The translations under genes and the position numbers were made by a program. Positions 34,252-44,102 of a stretch of 64,000 bases of DNA are shown here, one piece after another. Numbering within the stretch: the stretch's first letter is position 1; the number at the start of each line of letters is the position of its first letter. The stretch comes from an uncultured Nitrospira sp. (GTDB lineage: Bacteria; Nitrospirota; Nitrospiria; Nitrospirales; Nitrospiraceae). The notes under the pieces were generated by a model. It searched no databases. It was not told where the DNA came from and was given only the letters and a program-made list of their open reading frames with translations. Where the stretch lies: positions 157,603 through 221,602 of the forward strand of contig CABVSR010000004.1 of the NCBI GenBank assembly GCA_902500995.1, read 5' to 3'.

Positions 34252-37200
34252 CGATCCCTTTCTTCCGCCGCCGGCCAAGCGTCGTGGCTTTCTGCTTCCG
34301 GTTCGAGTCAGGCTTCGGTTCCACACCCACCGGAATCATCACGTGTACCCGTGTTCCACTGTCGCGAGTGGAGAGGATGTCAACCTGCCCGCCCAATATC
34401 TCCACCCGCTCCCGTATGCCGCGTAACCCGAAGCCTCCGGTCGGAGCCAACCCTCCGACATCGAAGCCGATGCCGTCGTCCTGCACCGTCATGCGCCAGG
34501 CCTGCCGGCCGGTCGTGATGGCGATGGCGACATTCGTCGCGCGCGCATGGCGAACGACATTGGTCAATAATTCCTGCACGATGCGATAGAAGGCGGTTTC
34601 CAACGTGGGAAACCGTGACGGTCGATGCCCCCCCTGTTCGAACCGCAGCGCGCAATGCAGTCCGGTGCGCGCCTGCACGTCGGCGATAAGAGCCTCCAAC
34701 CCGGCCTTCAGCCCCAATTCTTCCAAGACGGGTGGCCGGAGGGCTCGAACGATCTGGCGGAGACGGACGAAGAGCAGATCCGTGGTTTCCAGGGCACGGG
34801 CCAGTCGTTCCTGGGTGTGGGGGCATACGGCTTTCGGACGCACGGCCACGCTCCGCATGACGGAGGCCAAATCGAATTTGAGCGAGGTCAGCAATTGCCC
34901 CAGTTCGTCATGCAGCTCGCGCGAGAGCCGGCGGCGTTCGCTGGATTCGACCATTTGCAGCTCCTGCGACATGGCCTGGAACCGCCGATAGGCTTCCTCA
35001 AGCGAGGCATAGGCGCGCTTGGGGGCCGTGACATCGATCATCGCGCCGATCATTCGGATGGCTGCTCCCGCCTCGTTCCGCACGATGTGGGCTCGATCCA
35101 GGAAATAGCCGTACGTGCCGTCGCCCAGTCGAAACCGGTACTCCGCCGCGACGGTTTGGGCGTCCGACCTGATGGCTTGTTGGAGCATGTCCAGAATGGA
35201 GGCCTTGTCGTCGGGATGTAACCGCACCATCCAGGCCTCAACACTCGGTTCAAGCCGGGGATCGTAGCTGAATTTTTCGCAGGCATTGGGGCTCCACCAA
35301 TGGTCGTTCGTGACGAGATCCCAGTCCCACAACACGTCGTTGGTGGCCTGCGCCACGAGACGGAACCGCTCTTCGCTGAACCGGAGCAGATCCTCGGTGC
35401 GCTTGCGCTCCGAAATATCGCGCACCGTGGCGAAGTTATATTCCCGCCCTTCGAAGACCACGAAGTTGGCCACGAGCTCCACGGGATACACAGCTCCGTC
35501 TTTGGACCGATGCTGCCTTTCCAGGCGCCGGCGGCCGGTCGCCCGGAGTTCCTGCCAGTGGTGAGCCCAGGCGTCCATGTGATAATTGGGATCGAGATCG
35601 AGCACCGTCATCCGGAGCAATTCGTCCCTACTGTAACCGGTGCGTTCGCAGGCGGCTTCATTCACGAGCAACAGGCGCGACGACTCATCGATCCACAACA
35701 CCATGTCACCCGCCCGTTCTGTGGCGAATTGCGTCAGGCGCAGCACGCTTTCCGTCCGCTTGCGTTCGATCGCGAGGCAAGCCAGATGCAGGGCGCGCGC
35801 GACCATCGGGGCTTCGTCGGTCGCCTGGCTGGGTGTCTGATTATAAATGGCGAACGTCCCTAACAGTTTCCCTGCCGCCGAGATGATGGGCGTCGACCAG
35901 CAGGCCCGGAGACCATGCGCCAGTGCGAGCTCGCGGAAGTCCCCCCAGTAGGGATGGCTGGCGATATCCTTGCCCCCCACGTCCCGGCCGGTAAACGCGG
36001 CCGTGCCGCGCGATCCGCATGCCGGACCGATAGCGAGGCCGTCCAACGCCCGGACATACGATTCCGGGAGACTGGGCCCCGCGCCATAACGCAAATGGGT
36101 CTCATCGTCATCCAGGAGCAACACGGAGCAGAGTACTCCGTTGGACAAGCCTTCGATCATCAGACAGATTTCCGCCAGCACCACCGGCAGCGGAACATCC
36201 GATCCCATCATTTCCAACACGCGCGTTTCCGAGGCCAGCATCTGCTCGACCTTCTTGCGCTCGGTGATGTCGCGCCCCACGCCCGTGACGCCGATGACTC
36301 GCCCCTGCGCATCTCTGTAGGGAGCGCCGGTCCAATGGTAGAGCATGGTCCGGCCGTCTTTCGCCAGCAGATGCCCTTCCAGTTCCGCGTAGCCGGCTTC
36401 GTAGGCCCGGCTGATGGCGGCCGCCGTTTTCTCGGCTTCATCGGCAGGGACCATGTCGAGGGCCGGTTTTCCCTCCAATTCTTCCCGCGTATACCCGGAC
36501 ACCGTTTCCAATCGCCGGTTCCAATTGGATACCCGCGCCTGGAGGTCCAACGCAAAAATCACATCGGGCACGGTTTCCATGATCGCCCGCAGATGACTCA
36601 ACGCCTCGTCCCGCTCCCGCTCCGACTGTTTGCGCTCGCTGATGTCGGTGATGGTCCCGACCATACGTAACGGCCGCCCATCGGCATCCCTGGCGACGAC
36701 TTTCCCCCGGTTGAGATACCAGCGGTAGTCGCCGGATTTCCGCCTCAGCCGCACTTCGATTTCCTGCAAGGGAGTATGGCCGTCCAGGTGAGCCTGCACG
36801 ATCTCCATTGCGCGGGGCAGATCCTCAGGGTGCACGAGCGCGAGAAAGAAGGCCTGAGAGGGCGTGACCTCTTCAGCCTGATAACCGAGCAGTCGAATCC
36901 ACTGCGGGCTGTAGTGCACCTCATCGGACCGCATGTCCCGGTCCCACATGCCGTCGTTCGTCGCCTCGATGGCAAAGTGAAAGCGCTCCTCGCTGGCCCG
37001 CAGCGCGCGCTCGGCCGACTTGCGTTCGGTGATGTCGCGCACAAAGGCGAAATGGCATTCGGCTCCGTTGAAGCGAATAAACGTCACGTTCACGTCGATC
37101 GGAATCAGACGGCCGTCTTTGGCGCGATGACAACTCTCAAATGAGACTCTGCCCCGCTCTCTGGTCTCCGCCCAAAAGGCGGGCCAGGAATCGGCCTGGA

Positions 37201-39841
37201 GGTATGGATTCAGATCATGGACCGTCATCCGGCGGAATTCGTCTTTCGTATATCCCAACATCGCACAGGCGGAATCGTTCACATCCAGCAACTCCGCGCC
37301 GGCCCCCACCCAGTAGATGGCCTCCGTCGCATGGTCGACCGTGTATTTGGCCAGCCGGAGCGCGTCTTCAGTCTGCTTCCGTTCGGTGATGTCCTGGACC
37401 ATTGCCAGCGTATGCAGTGGCGTGCCGTCCTCGTCGCGAATCACGGACACTCCCACCTGCGCCCAGACGACGCGCCCGTCTTTCCTGAGATACCGCTTCT
37501 CGAAGACGTCGTAGACGCGCGTTCCGGCCAGCAACGCCTGGATGCGATCAAGGTTCTGCCTGAGATCCTCCGGGTGCGTAATCGATTGAAAGGTGTGGCT
37601 CAGGAGTTCCTGTTCCGAATAGCCGAGAATCCTGCAGAGCGCCTGGTTGACTTCCTGAATACGGCCGCTCATGTCGGCGATGGACATGCCCACCGTCGCA
37701 TTGCGGTAGGCGGCGCGAAAGCGTTTTTCGCTGGCCCGCCTGGCCTGATCCGCTTGTTTCTGTTCCGTGATGTCCTTCACATAGGCCACGCGCGACACCG
37801 GGACATCATTGGCATCCCGGATGAGCATGACCTCGATCAGCACCGGGAACAGGCTTCCATTCTTGCGCCGGTGAATGGATTCGAACGTCAGGCCGCCCCT
37901 GTCATGAATGCGCTGGATTCGCTCCAGCAGGGCCGCATGTTCCTGCGGAGGATAAACGGAGAGGACCGGTTGGCCGACCAATTCCTCTACGGTATAGCCG
38001 CATTGCCGCGCGAACGCAGGATTCACGGCCAGAAAGGTATTGGTCGTAAAGTCCGCATGCGCGATCCCGAGCTGTGCCTGGTGAAACACCTGCTGCCAAC
38101 GCCGCGCCTCGTCTTCCGCCTGCTTGCGTTCCGTAATGTCCGTGGTCGCTCCGACCATGCGATAGGCGCGGCCTTGCGCATCCCACAAGGCCTGGGCCCT
38201 CGTCTGAACCCACCGGTAGGTTCCATCCTTGTGCAACACGCGGCAAGCCACATCGTAGGGCGTGCGACATTCAAAATGTTTCTGTGTCTCAGCCTTCACC
38301 CGCGCCAGGTCCTCCGGATGCACCCGATCGAAGAACGAGGATTCGTGATCCGGCAACTCGTCCTCGACGAATCCCATCAACGCTTTCCAGCGAGCGGACA
38401 ACACGGCCTGGCCCGTGATCACGTTCCAATCCCAGATGCCGTCGGAGGTTCCTCGCAGCGCCAGGGCATACCGTTCTTCGCTTTCCTTGAGCTGTTGTTC
38501 CGCAAGATGGCGTCCCAGTTCACTGCCGGCACGGCCGACGACCATGCGTAGTAATGCTTCCGCCCGTTCAACATCCTTCAGAGCCTTGCGGCCGAGCAAA
38601 GCAATCCAGCCGATCGGCACCCCGGTCGGCGAGGGCAGCGTGAGCGCCATGTAGGACTCGATCGACAGCTCGTGAAGCGCGTCGTCCTGAGGGAAAACGG
38701 CCTGCACGCCGGAAGAATAGTGGCAGAACTCTTCCCGGAGCACATGTTCGCAGGGTGTCCCCGCCAACTCATAGTCCATCGGTTCCAGACGACCCTCCGG
38801 CCCCCAGCCTGCCAGGGATTGCGCGCGCCGCCCTCCCGGCAGCATACGGAGGCAGTATCCGTAGTCTGCTCCGATCATGCGAGCCAGGGTCTCCACAAGC
38901 TCCTCAAGGAACGCCATCCCAGTGAGCCGGGTCATGCGGGCCATCAGGCCAAGGATCTCCTCATTCCGTTTCTGTTTCGTGAGATCCCGTACCGACAGGA
39001 TCCCGCCGACCCAATCTCCACGGGAGAACCGCGGGACATAGCTCCAGCGCACCTGTAGAAAGGAGCCATGGGCGTTCACAAACAGGTCGTCCTGCTCAAA
39101 CAGCGCGATGCCGCTGAGACAGGCCTTCACGAGATCGCCCGATCCGGCCGGGCTGTCCCTCCCGTCTTGGTCGTGGCGATAGACGCAATCATGTAACAAC
39201 CGGCCGATGAGTTCAGACGCCGCCGTACCGATCAGCTCTTCCGCCTCGTGGGTGACATGGACAATCCGTCCCCGGCAATCGGTCATGAAGGCCGCTTCTG
39301 TCAGATCCGCACCCTGGTCGGCCGCCGTCTCGGCGGGTGATCCGCCGGACCGTAACATCCGCAATTCCAACAGGGACGCGGCCTGCCGTGCCAAACGCCG
39401 GATCGTCTGAGCGTCCTCGCCGGTGCCCGCCCGCGGGGTGGGAGCCATGACGGCGATCGTCCCCACTGCATACCCGTCACTGGTCACAATCGGCGCGCCG
39501 CAATAAAACCTGACATGGGGCTGGGCGCACACCAGCACATGCGATGAGAAGCGCCCGTCGGCTTGCGCATCTTCGATCACCAGCGGATCCGGGCCCTGGA
39601 TAGTCACGGAGCAGAGCCCGCCTGCCCGGTCGGTCTGGCTCACATCCAGGCCGATCGCCGCTTTGATCCACTGCCGGTCTTGATCGATGAACGTAATCGC
39701 CGCGATGGGACAGTTGTACAGTGATACGGCCAGTCGCACGAGATCGTCGAAGGCTGGTTCCGGGGGAGAATCGAGAATGTTGCAGCGGGACAACGCGCCG
39801 AGACGCGCGATTTCATCGGCAGGCAGAGTATGCGTCCCCAT
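34244..39841 (-). CDS. Giant NarX-type sensor histidine kinase with about nine PAS and three GAF domains
   Basis: 1865 residues, predicted cytosolic. N-terminal GAF (about 15-165, 'RLAVSLYNCPIAAITFIDQD'), PAS, second GAF, then six consecutive PAS units each ending in a 'DITERK'-type PAC tail, third GAF ('PLPVVLAEICLMIEGLSNGV'), two more PAS, and a HisKA_3 kinase core: 'SSERRRLSRELHDELGQLLT' with phospho-acceptor His1644, then HATPase ('VQELLTNVVRHARATNVAIA', 'GGFGLRGIRERVEILGG'). The repeats are diverged copies, not recent duplications. The HisKA_3 type matches NarL-class regulators, and the downstream overlapping gene encodes one. It likely integrates many ligands or redox cues; none can be named. 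Confidence 0.93.
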   Translation of the reverse strand: MGTHTLPADEIARLGALSRCNILDSPPEPAFDDLVRLAVSLYNCPIAAITFIDQDRQWIKAAIGLDVSQTDRAGGLCSVTIQGPDPLVIEDAQADGRFSSHVLVCAQPHVRFYCGAPIVTSDGYAVGTIAVMAPTPRAGTGEDAQTIRRLARQAASLLELRMLRSGGSPAETAADQGADLTEAAFMTDCRGRIVHVTHEAEELIGTAASELIGRLLHDCVYRHDQDGRDSPAGSGDLVKACLSGIALFEQDDLFVNAHGSFLQVRWSYVPRFSRGDWVGGILSVRDLTKQKRNEEILGLMARMTRLTGMAFLEELVETLARMIGADYGYCLRMLPGGRRAQSLAGWGPEGRLEPMDYELAGTPCEHVLREEFCHYSSGVQAVFPQDDALHELSIESYMALTLPSPTGVPIGWIALLGRKALKDVERAEALLRMVVGRAGSELGRHLAEQQLKESEERYALALRGTSDGIWDWNVITGQAVLSARWKALMGFVEDELPDHESSFFDRVHPEDLARVKAETQKHFECRTPYDVACRVLHKDGTYRWVQTRAQALWDAQGRAYRMVGATTDITERKQAEDEARRWQQVFHQAQLGIAHADFTTNTFLAVNPAFARQCGYTVEELVGQPVLSVYPPQEHAALLERIQRIHDRGGLTFESIHRRKNGSLFPVLIEVMLIRDANDVPVSRVAYVKDITEQKQADQARRASEKRFRAAYRNATVGMSIADMSGRIQEVNQALCRILGYSEQELLSHTFQSITHPEDLRQNLDRIQALLAGTRVYDVFEKRYLRKDGRVVWAQVGVSVIRDEDGTPLHTLAMVQDITERKQTEDALRLAKYTVDHATEAIYWVGAGAELLDVNDSACAMLGYTKDEFRRMTVHDLNPYLQADSWPAFWAETRERGRVSFESCHRAKDGRLIPIDVNVTFIRFNGAECHFAFVRDITERKSAERALRASEERFHFAIEATNDGMWDRDMRSDEVHYSPQWIRLLGYQAEEVTPSQAFFLALVHPEDLPRAMEIVQAHLDGHTPLQEIEVRLRRKSGDYRWYLNRGKVVARDADGRPLRMVGTITDISERKQSERERDEALSHLRAIMETVPDVIFALDLQARVSNWNRRLETVSGYTREELEGKPALDMVPADEAEKTAAAISRAYEAGYAELEGHLLAKDGRTMLYHWTGAPYRDAQGRVIGVTGVGRDITERKKVEQMLASETRVLEMMGSDVPLPVVLAEICLMIEGLSNGVLCSVLLLDDDETHLRYGAGPSLPESYVRALDGLAIGPACGSRGTAAFTGRDVGGKDIASHPYWGDFRELALAHGLRACWSTPIISAAGKLLGTFAIYNQTPSQATDEAPMVARALHLACLAIERKRTESVLRLTQFATERAGDMVLWIDESSRLLLVNEAACERTGYSRDELLRMTVLDLDPNYHMDAWAHHWQELRATGRRRLERQHRSKDGAVYPVELVANFVVFEGREYNFATVRDISERKRTEDLLRFSEERFRLVAQATNDVLWDWDLVTNDHWWSPNACEKFSYDPRLEPSVEAWMVRLHPDDKASILDMLQQAIRSDAQTVAAEYRFRLGDGTYGYFLDRAHIVRNEAGAAIRMIGAMIDVTAPKRAYASLEEAYRRFQAMSQELQMVESSERRRLSRELHDELGQLLTSLKFDLASVMRSVAVRPKAVCPHTQERLARALETTDLLFVRLRQIVRALRPPVLEELGLKAGLEALIADVQARTGLHCALRFEQGGHRPSRFPTLETAFYRIVQELLTNVVRHARATNVAIAITTGRQAWRMTVQDDGIGFDVGGLAPTGGFGLRGIRERVEILGGQVDILSTRDSGTRVHVMIPVGVEPKPDSNRKQKATTLGRRRKKGIDG

Positions 39842-39989
39842 GCGTGAGCTCCCACGCGCGAGAGAATGAACCGGTCCTGGGCCACAAATCAGGCCGAGTC
39901 ATATCACAAACGCCCAAGATGGACTAGGGCCATATGGTCGGGCACTGTGCCTGCTGTGCCGCAATGAGGGTCGGACGTGAGGATTCCTC

Positions 39990-42500
39990 TTACAGCCAGG
40001 CCGGAACAGAGGCGCCATCAGCCGAGCGCCAATGGGGAACCCAGGCGAGGGCCACCAGTTTGACGGCGATATTGGATTTGCTGGGCTTCAGAGAGATGAG
40101 GTCGAGCCGTTCGGTCAAGGGATCGGTCGCCGCCGTGAGCGCGTCGCTTTCCGACTTGAATTGAGCTTCAAGATCCGCCAGCTGCTGCTCGAGCGCAGCG
40201 ACCGTCTCTTCCGCATGGCCGACCTCTTGCGATTCCTTCATCACCCGGCCTGCGCTACGAATGGCCGTGGTGGCACGGCCGATGTTGGTGGCGCTGACCG
40301 TCTTGCGGCCGAGGAACGCGCCGAGGATCGAGGCACCGACGGAAATGACCGCCTGCACCTGGCTGGAGCGGGATTCGTTCTGCTGCTTCTCACGGGCTTG
40401 TTCGGCACGCCGGACCCGGTCGCGAAGGGCCGTGATTTTCGTGGCATATTTCTTCCGCAGCGCGTCGAGCTGGCTGTCACGTTGCTCCCGGCCGGCCTGC
40501 TGTAACCGAAGGCGAAAATCGCGTTCCGACTCGCCGGGCTGCGAGAGCAGATTCGTTGACGGGCTTCGCCGGAGCTCGAGCTGTCGGGTGCGAAACAGCC
40601 AGCCGGACAGGTCGCTTTTCCAGGTGTCGTATTGTTTTCCCTTAGCGGCCGCGGCGGGCAATGCCTCGAACTCCGCTTCGCCCGCCGGTTCGCGTTCAAG
40701 ATCCGGCACCTGCAACTCGGCAGCGGTGGACTGCTCCCACTCCACCGGGACGACCCCGCTGCTGATCGCCGCCAAGCGGGTCAGGTCGTTCGTCACATCC
40801 ACCGCCGCTTTCTTGTCGGTGAACCGCACCTGCGCCACGCCCAGGACCATCGGCCGATAGACGAGTGCGGAGCCACCGGGTGGCGTTCCGCGTAGTGGAA
40901 TAAAATACTGCGGCACGTCCGGAGGCAACATGGGCCGGGAAGCCGTCGAACGCGAGGCCTCGCTTGCCGGTGCCGGAGACGCGGGCACACCTTTCTCGCC
41001 TGGCCCGCTGCTTACCGAGGCTCGTTGTCGCTTCACCGGCTCCATGAGCTGTTTGATCTGCGTGCGCGTCAGCGGGCCGCGCAGATAGGACAAGGTCCAC
41101 CGGGTTTGAAACACTTCCGGCGCGTCTTCGTGCACGTTATTCAGCAGAAACACCCGATTCCCCAACCCGGCGAGAATTTGCTCCATCTGCTGGCGATCGA
41201 ACTTCTTGCCGCTGCTCGCGGCCGCTCCTTCCAACCCTTCCATGACCCGCGCCTTGTCGCGCTCCGTTTGCAGGCGCCCGATGAACCAGGTGCCGGTATT
41301 GGCCAGCCCTTTGTAATCGAGATCCACCGGATTCTGCGTGGCCAGCACGACGCCCAAGCCGAACGCCCGCGCCTGCTTCAAGAGCGTCAACAGCGGCGCC
41401 TTGGAGGGCGGATTCGCGACCGGAGGAAAGTAGCCGAAAATCTCATCCATATACAGGATGGCGCGCAGGCTGGTGGTACCGGACTGCGCGCGGACCCAGC
41501 CCAATGTCTGGTTGAGCAGGAGCGACACAAAAAACATCCGTTCGGCGTCGTTCAAATGGGCGATGGAAAAAATCGCGATGCGCGGCTTCCCGGACGCGCC
41601 GTACAACATCTGCCCGACATCCAGTGCCTCGCCTTCCATCCAGGCGGCAAAACCAGGCGCGGCCAGCAGGTTGTTCAACTGCATGGCCAGGGCAAACCGC
41701 TCCTTGGACGGGAAGAATGATTCCACATCCAGCACCCCGACCTTCGTCACGGGCGGCGTCTGAATCTGATGGATGAGGGCCGCCAGATCCAGATCCCGCC
41801 CCGCCCGCCAGGCACTGTCGAGGATGGAGGACAATAAAATATGCTCGCGGCTTTTAATCGGATCAGCCTGCAGGCCGATCAGCCCCAATAAACTGGTCAC
41901 CGTGGTGGCAATCCGTTCACGCAAGACCTCGGCATCGTCGAGCATCTCAGGCGAAGGAGCGGCAAACGACTTCAGAATCGACACCGGCAACCCTGCGTTG
42001 CTTCCCGGCGTGTAGACGGCAACGTCAGCCGCATCGCGCAGCTTTTGAATCCGCTCGCCGCTCTGGGCCCACTCCCCCAATCCCTTCTGCCACATGGCTG
42101 CCTGCTGGGCCGCATAGTCGGCGGGCGAGAGCCCCTTTTTGCGCGCGTCATTCTCGTTGATCCAGGGCGCGAAGTCCTCGCCCCGGAGCTGCGGAAAGGT
42201 CAGGAGCAGATTGGCAAGATCACCCTTTGGATCGATGACGATGGCTGGAATTCCGTCGATCGCCGCTTCTTCCAACAATCCCACGCAAAGACCGGTCTTG
42301 CCGCTCCCGGTCATGCCGACGCAGACGGCATGCGTGACCAGGTCTTTGGAATCGTAGAGCAGCCAGCCCGGCTTGAGTTGTTTCTGAGTCAGCTCATAGG
42401 GACGTCCGAGATAGAACAGTCCCAGTTTTTCAAATTCCGTCGTCGGCTGCCCTTGCTCGGCGGCAACCCCGCGAGCCGCTGACCCCTTCTTGGGTGACAT
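39990..42500 (-). CDS. HerA/DUF853-like P-loop ATPase
   Basis: 836 residues from ATG 42500, which has 'gaaggag' 6 bases upstream; the longer start at 42584 lacks a site. Walker A 'GMTGSGKTGLCVGLLEEA' (about residues 62-79), 'AIVIDPKGDLANLL', a Walker B-like 'ILYMDEIFGYFPPV' and sensor 'VVLATQNPVDLDYKGLANTG' put it in the HerA/FtsK-like superfamily, DUF853/ATP-binding helicase-like branch. The C-terminal 300 residues contain long coiled coil ('REQRDSQLDALRKKYATKIT' and another near 780-810) with a short hydrophobic patch between. Probable role in DNA translocation or processing; family function poorly defined. Confidence 0.88.
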   Translation of the reverse strand: MSPKKGSAARGVAAEQGQPTTEFEKLGLFYLGRPYELTQKQLKPGWLLYDSKDLVTHAVCVGMTGSGKTGLCVGLLEEAAIDGIPAIVIDPKGDLANLLLTFPQLRGEDFAPWINENDARKKGLSPADYAAQQAAMWQKGLGEWAQSGERIQKLRDAADVAVYTPGSNAGLPVSILKSFAAPSPEMLDDAEVLRERIATTVTSLLGLIGLQADPIKSREHILLSSILDSAWRAGRDLDLAALIHQIQTPPVTKVGVLDVESFFPSKERFALAMQLNNLLAAPGFAAWMEGEALDVGQMLYGASGKPRIAIFSIAHLNDAERMFFVSLLLNQTLGWVRAQSGTTSLRAILYMDEIFGYFPPVANPPSKAPLLTLLKQARAFGLGVVLATQNPVDLDYKGLANTGTWFIGRLQTERDKARVMEGLEGAAASSGKKFDRQQMEQILAGLGNRVFLLNNVHEDAPEVFQTRWTLSYLRGPLTRTQIKQLMEPVKRQRASVSSGPGEKGVPASPAPASEASRSTASRPMLPPDVPQYFIPLRGTPPGGSALVYRPMVLGVAQVRFTDKKAAVDVTNDLTRLAAISSGVVPVEWEQSTAAELQVPDLEREPAGEAEFEALPAAAAKGKQYDTWKSDLSGWLFRTRQLELRRSPSTNLLSQPGESERDFRLRLQQAGREQRDSQLDALRKKYATKITALRDRVRRAEQAREKQQNESRSSQVQAVISVGASILGAFLGRKTVSATNIGRATTAIRSAGRVMKESQEVGHAEETVAALEQQLADLEAQFKSESDALTAATDPLTERLDLISLKPSKSNIAVKLVALAWVPHWRSADGASVPAWL

Positions 42501-42593
42501 AGTCGCTCCTTCATCACCTGTAAACATGTGCCGGCCCTGCCGGCCGAGGCCATTGTAGGGATTGAGTACACCCTCCGCAAGCACAAGAAACTC

Positions 42594-42627
42594 GGGGGTC
42601 TCCTAGGGCTGAACTAGGGAGGCCCCC
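42594..42627. promoter_or_regulatory. Large imperfect hairpin containing TCCTAGGG...AACTAG motif upstream of polyene operon
   Basis: ggggg-t-ctcctag pairs with ctagggag-g-ccccc (one bulge) around 'ggctgaa'. The core tcctagggctgaactaggg at 42601-42619 recurs on the other strand upstream of the lipoprotein gene at 57615-58043. Nearby are two copies of tgtagggatt (42554-42563 and 42630-42639) and a third shorter tagggat at 42671. Position, between the divergent HerA-like gene and the polyene operon, suits an operator region; function not proven. Confidence 0.45.
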
Positions 42628-42700
42628 AGTGTAGGGATTCGTCTCAGTTTCATACAGTCACTCTGACAGATAGGGATGTTTTACCGTTAACGAGGGGAGC

Positions 42701-42979
42701 ATGGACATGACCAGAGGGTGGGCACTTGGAATCGCGGTGTTACTGGCAGGATGCGGGCCTCACTACACCATTCCGAACTACGAAAGCGATGAAATCGAAA
42801 AGGTGATTTCCAGCGGCCGTTCGCCTCAGGGGTGCATCGAGAACCTGAAAGAAGACGCCAAGAATTTGAACGTCAACGTGCGCCTCACAGACGTGCAGCA
42901 CCAGGCAACTTCCGGGCCGATCGCCTGGATCTACTCGAATAGTTATGTGTGCACGGGAAAAGTGGTGGTGAAACGATAA
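42701..42979 (+). CDS. Small lipoprotein at head of polyene operon
   Basis: 92 residues with 'gaggggag' before the ATG. Lipobox 'VLLAGC' (mature Cys18). The mature part of about 75 residues has a conserved-looking segment 'SGRSPQGCIENLKEDAKNLN' and ends 'CTGKVVVKR' with two Cys that might pair. No family recognised. It ends 18 bases before the deacetylase gene, so it probably belongs to the operon; small lipoproteins (ApeN-like) are common in aryl-polyene loci, but this one does not look like those I know. Confidence 0.82.
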   Translation: MDMTRGWALGIAVLLAGCGPHYTIPNYESDEIEKVISSGRSPQGCIENLKEDAKNLNVNVRLTDVQHQATSGPIAWIYSNSYVCTGKVVVKR

Positions 42980-42997
42980 CCCCAGGAAGGCCCGATT

Positions 42998-43822
42998 GTG
43001 AATACCGCATCGACGTTGCCGTCAGAAACCAGAACGGTCTTTCTCAGTACGCGCCGGCGAGCCGATATCCCGCTCACCTTGCGCTTCCTGGTGACCTTTG
43101 ACGACGGACCCCATTCCAACACAGGCAAAGTCCTCCGGCAACTAGCGCGCAATCCGGTGCAACAGCAGATCAAAGCCATCTTCTTCGTACAGACGCGCCA
43201 TCCCAAGCGAGGGGGATCATCGGACGGCCGAGCCATGCTGGCCATTCAGCAGGCGGAAGGCCATCTCCTCGGTTTGCACACGGGGACCCAGAAGGGGCAC
43301 CTCAGCCACACCGGCCTGTCGCAAGCTGAGCTGGACCAATCGCTGGTCAACGGCAAGGAAGACCTCGATCGAATCACGGGAAAACCGACGCTGCTGGTCC
43401 GCCCGCCCTATTGGCGGTTTAATGCGTCCACTTTCAACTGTTATGGCCGGCATCAGTTGCATATGCTGTTATCCGATATCAAAGCCTTCGATGGGGTCAA
43501 CTGGGGCATTCACCTGCTCCGGAGAGTGAATTTCCGCTCCCAGCTGGCCGGACTGCGCACCCGGTTTTTTCGTGGGAGCCTGCCGGTCGTGGACCACAGC
43601 ATTCCGATCGTCGTCACCTTTCACGATACGAATGATTTCACGGCCGGACATCTGAGCGACTATCTGAGCCTGCTGGTTGAGGAGGCCGCTCGCCTGGGCC
43701 TCCCCTTGCATCACAAGCCGTTCCTCGATGATCCCGATGAGCTGCTGGCGATGGCACTGCGCTGTGCCCGATTCAATCCGAAGCGGCAGCAGACACCGGC
43801 CGCGATTCAGGAGGCGCAGTGA
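42998..43822 (+). CDS. Polysaccharide deacetylase-like protein of the polyene operon
   Basis: 274 residues from GTG 42998 ('aggaagg' upstream). No signal peptide, so cytoplasmic. NodB-type motif 1 'LVTFDDGPHSNTG' is intact with both Asp; motif 2 reads 'GLHTGTQKGHLSHTG', in which the usual His-x3-His spacing is not seen (7, or 3, between neighbouring His); motif 3 'RPPYWRFN' has Trp for Gly. Ends one base before the ACP start with a ribosome-binding site inside its last codons, so it is translationally coupled to the lipid-synthesis genes. It could remove an acetyl or other acyl group from a sugar headgroup. Deacetylases are not standard members of aryl-polyene loci. Confidence 0.85.
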   Translation: MNTASTLPSETRTVFLSTRRRADIPLTLRFLVTFDDGPHSNTGKVLRQLARNPVQQQIKAIFFVQTRHPKRGGSSDGRAMLAIQQAEGHLLGLHTGTQKGHLSHTGLSQAELDQSLVNGKEDLDRITGKPTLLVRPPYWRFNASTFNCYGRHQLHMLLSDIKAFDGVNWGIHLLRRVNFRSQLAGLRTRFFRGSLPVVDHSIPIVVTFHDTNDFTAGHLSDYLSLLVEEAARLGLPLHHKPFLDDPDELLAMALRCARFNPKRQQTPAAIQEAQ

Positions 43823-43823
43823 T

Positions 43824-44102
43824 ATGGCTTCTTCACAGCCGGACACCAGCGCCGACGACGCACTAGAACAGGAGCTCGCATCCCTGATCGTTGAAGCGTT
43901 GCGCCTGGAAATCTTGCCCGGGCAGATCGACCCCCAGTCGGCGCTCTTCGGCGAGGGGTTGGGACTGGACTCCATCGACATGCTGGAAATCGCCCTGCTG
44001 GTGTCGAAACGTTATGGCGTGGAATTGCGCTCGGAGAACAAGGCCGCGTTGGCGTCTCTCCGGGCATTGGCGGATCACATCGGCCGGCACCGGATTCGAT
44101 AA
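43824..44102 (+). CDS. Acyl carrier protein
   Basis: 92 residues from ATG 43824; the frame is open further upstream but the ribosome-binding site 'aggagg' 8-13 bases before supports this start. Typical four-helix ACP with the phosphopantetheine site Ser50 in 'GLGLDSIDMLEIALLV'. Acidic-to-basic balance is less extreme than in primary-metabolism AcpP. Stop codon overlaps the next start by one base. It carries the growing acyl or polyene chain for the condensing and reducing enzymes downstream; corresponds in position to ApeE/ApeF of aryl-polyene clusters, where there are usually two ACPs and here only one. Confidence 0.93.
   Translation: MASSQPDTSADDALEQELASLIVEALRLEILPGQIDPQSALFGEGLGLDSIDMLEIALLVSKRYGVELRSENKAALASLRALADHIGRHRIR

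Noticed and set aside
37217..38551. 444-codon open frame on the plus strand opposite the giant kinase
   Set aside because: It is antisense to well-conserved PAS domains, has no ribosome-binding site and an Arg/His/Pro-rich composition typical of complement frames in high-GC DNA.
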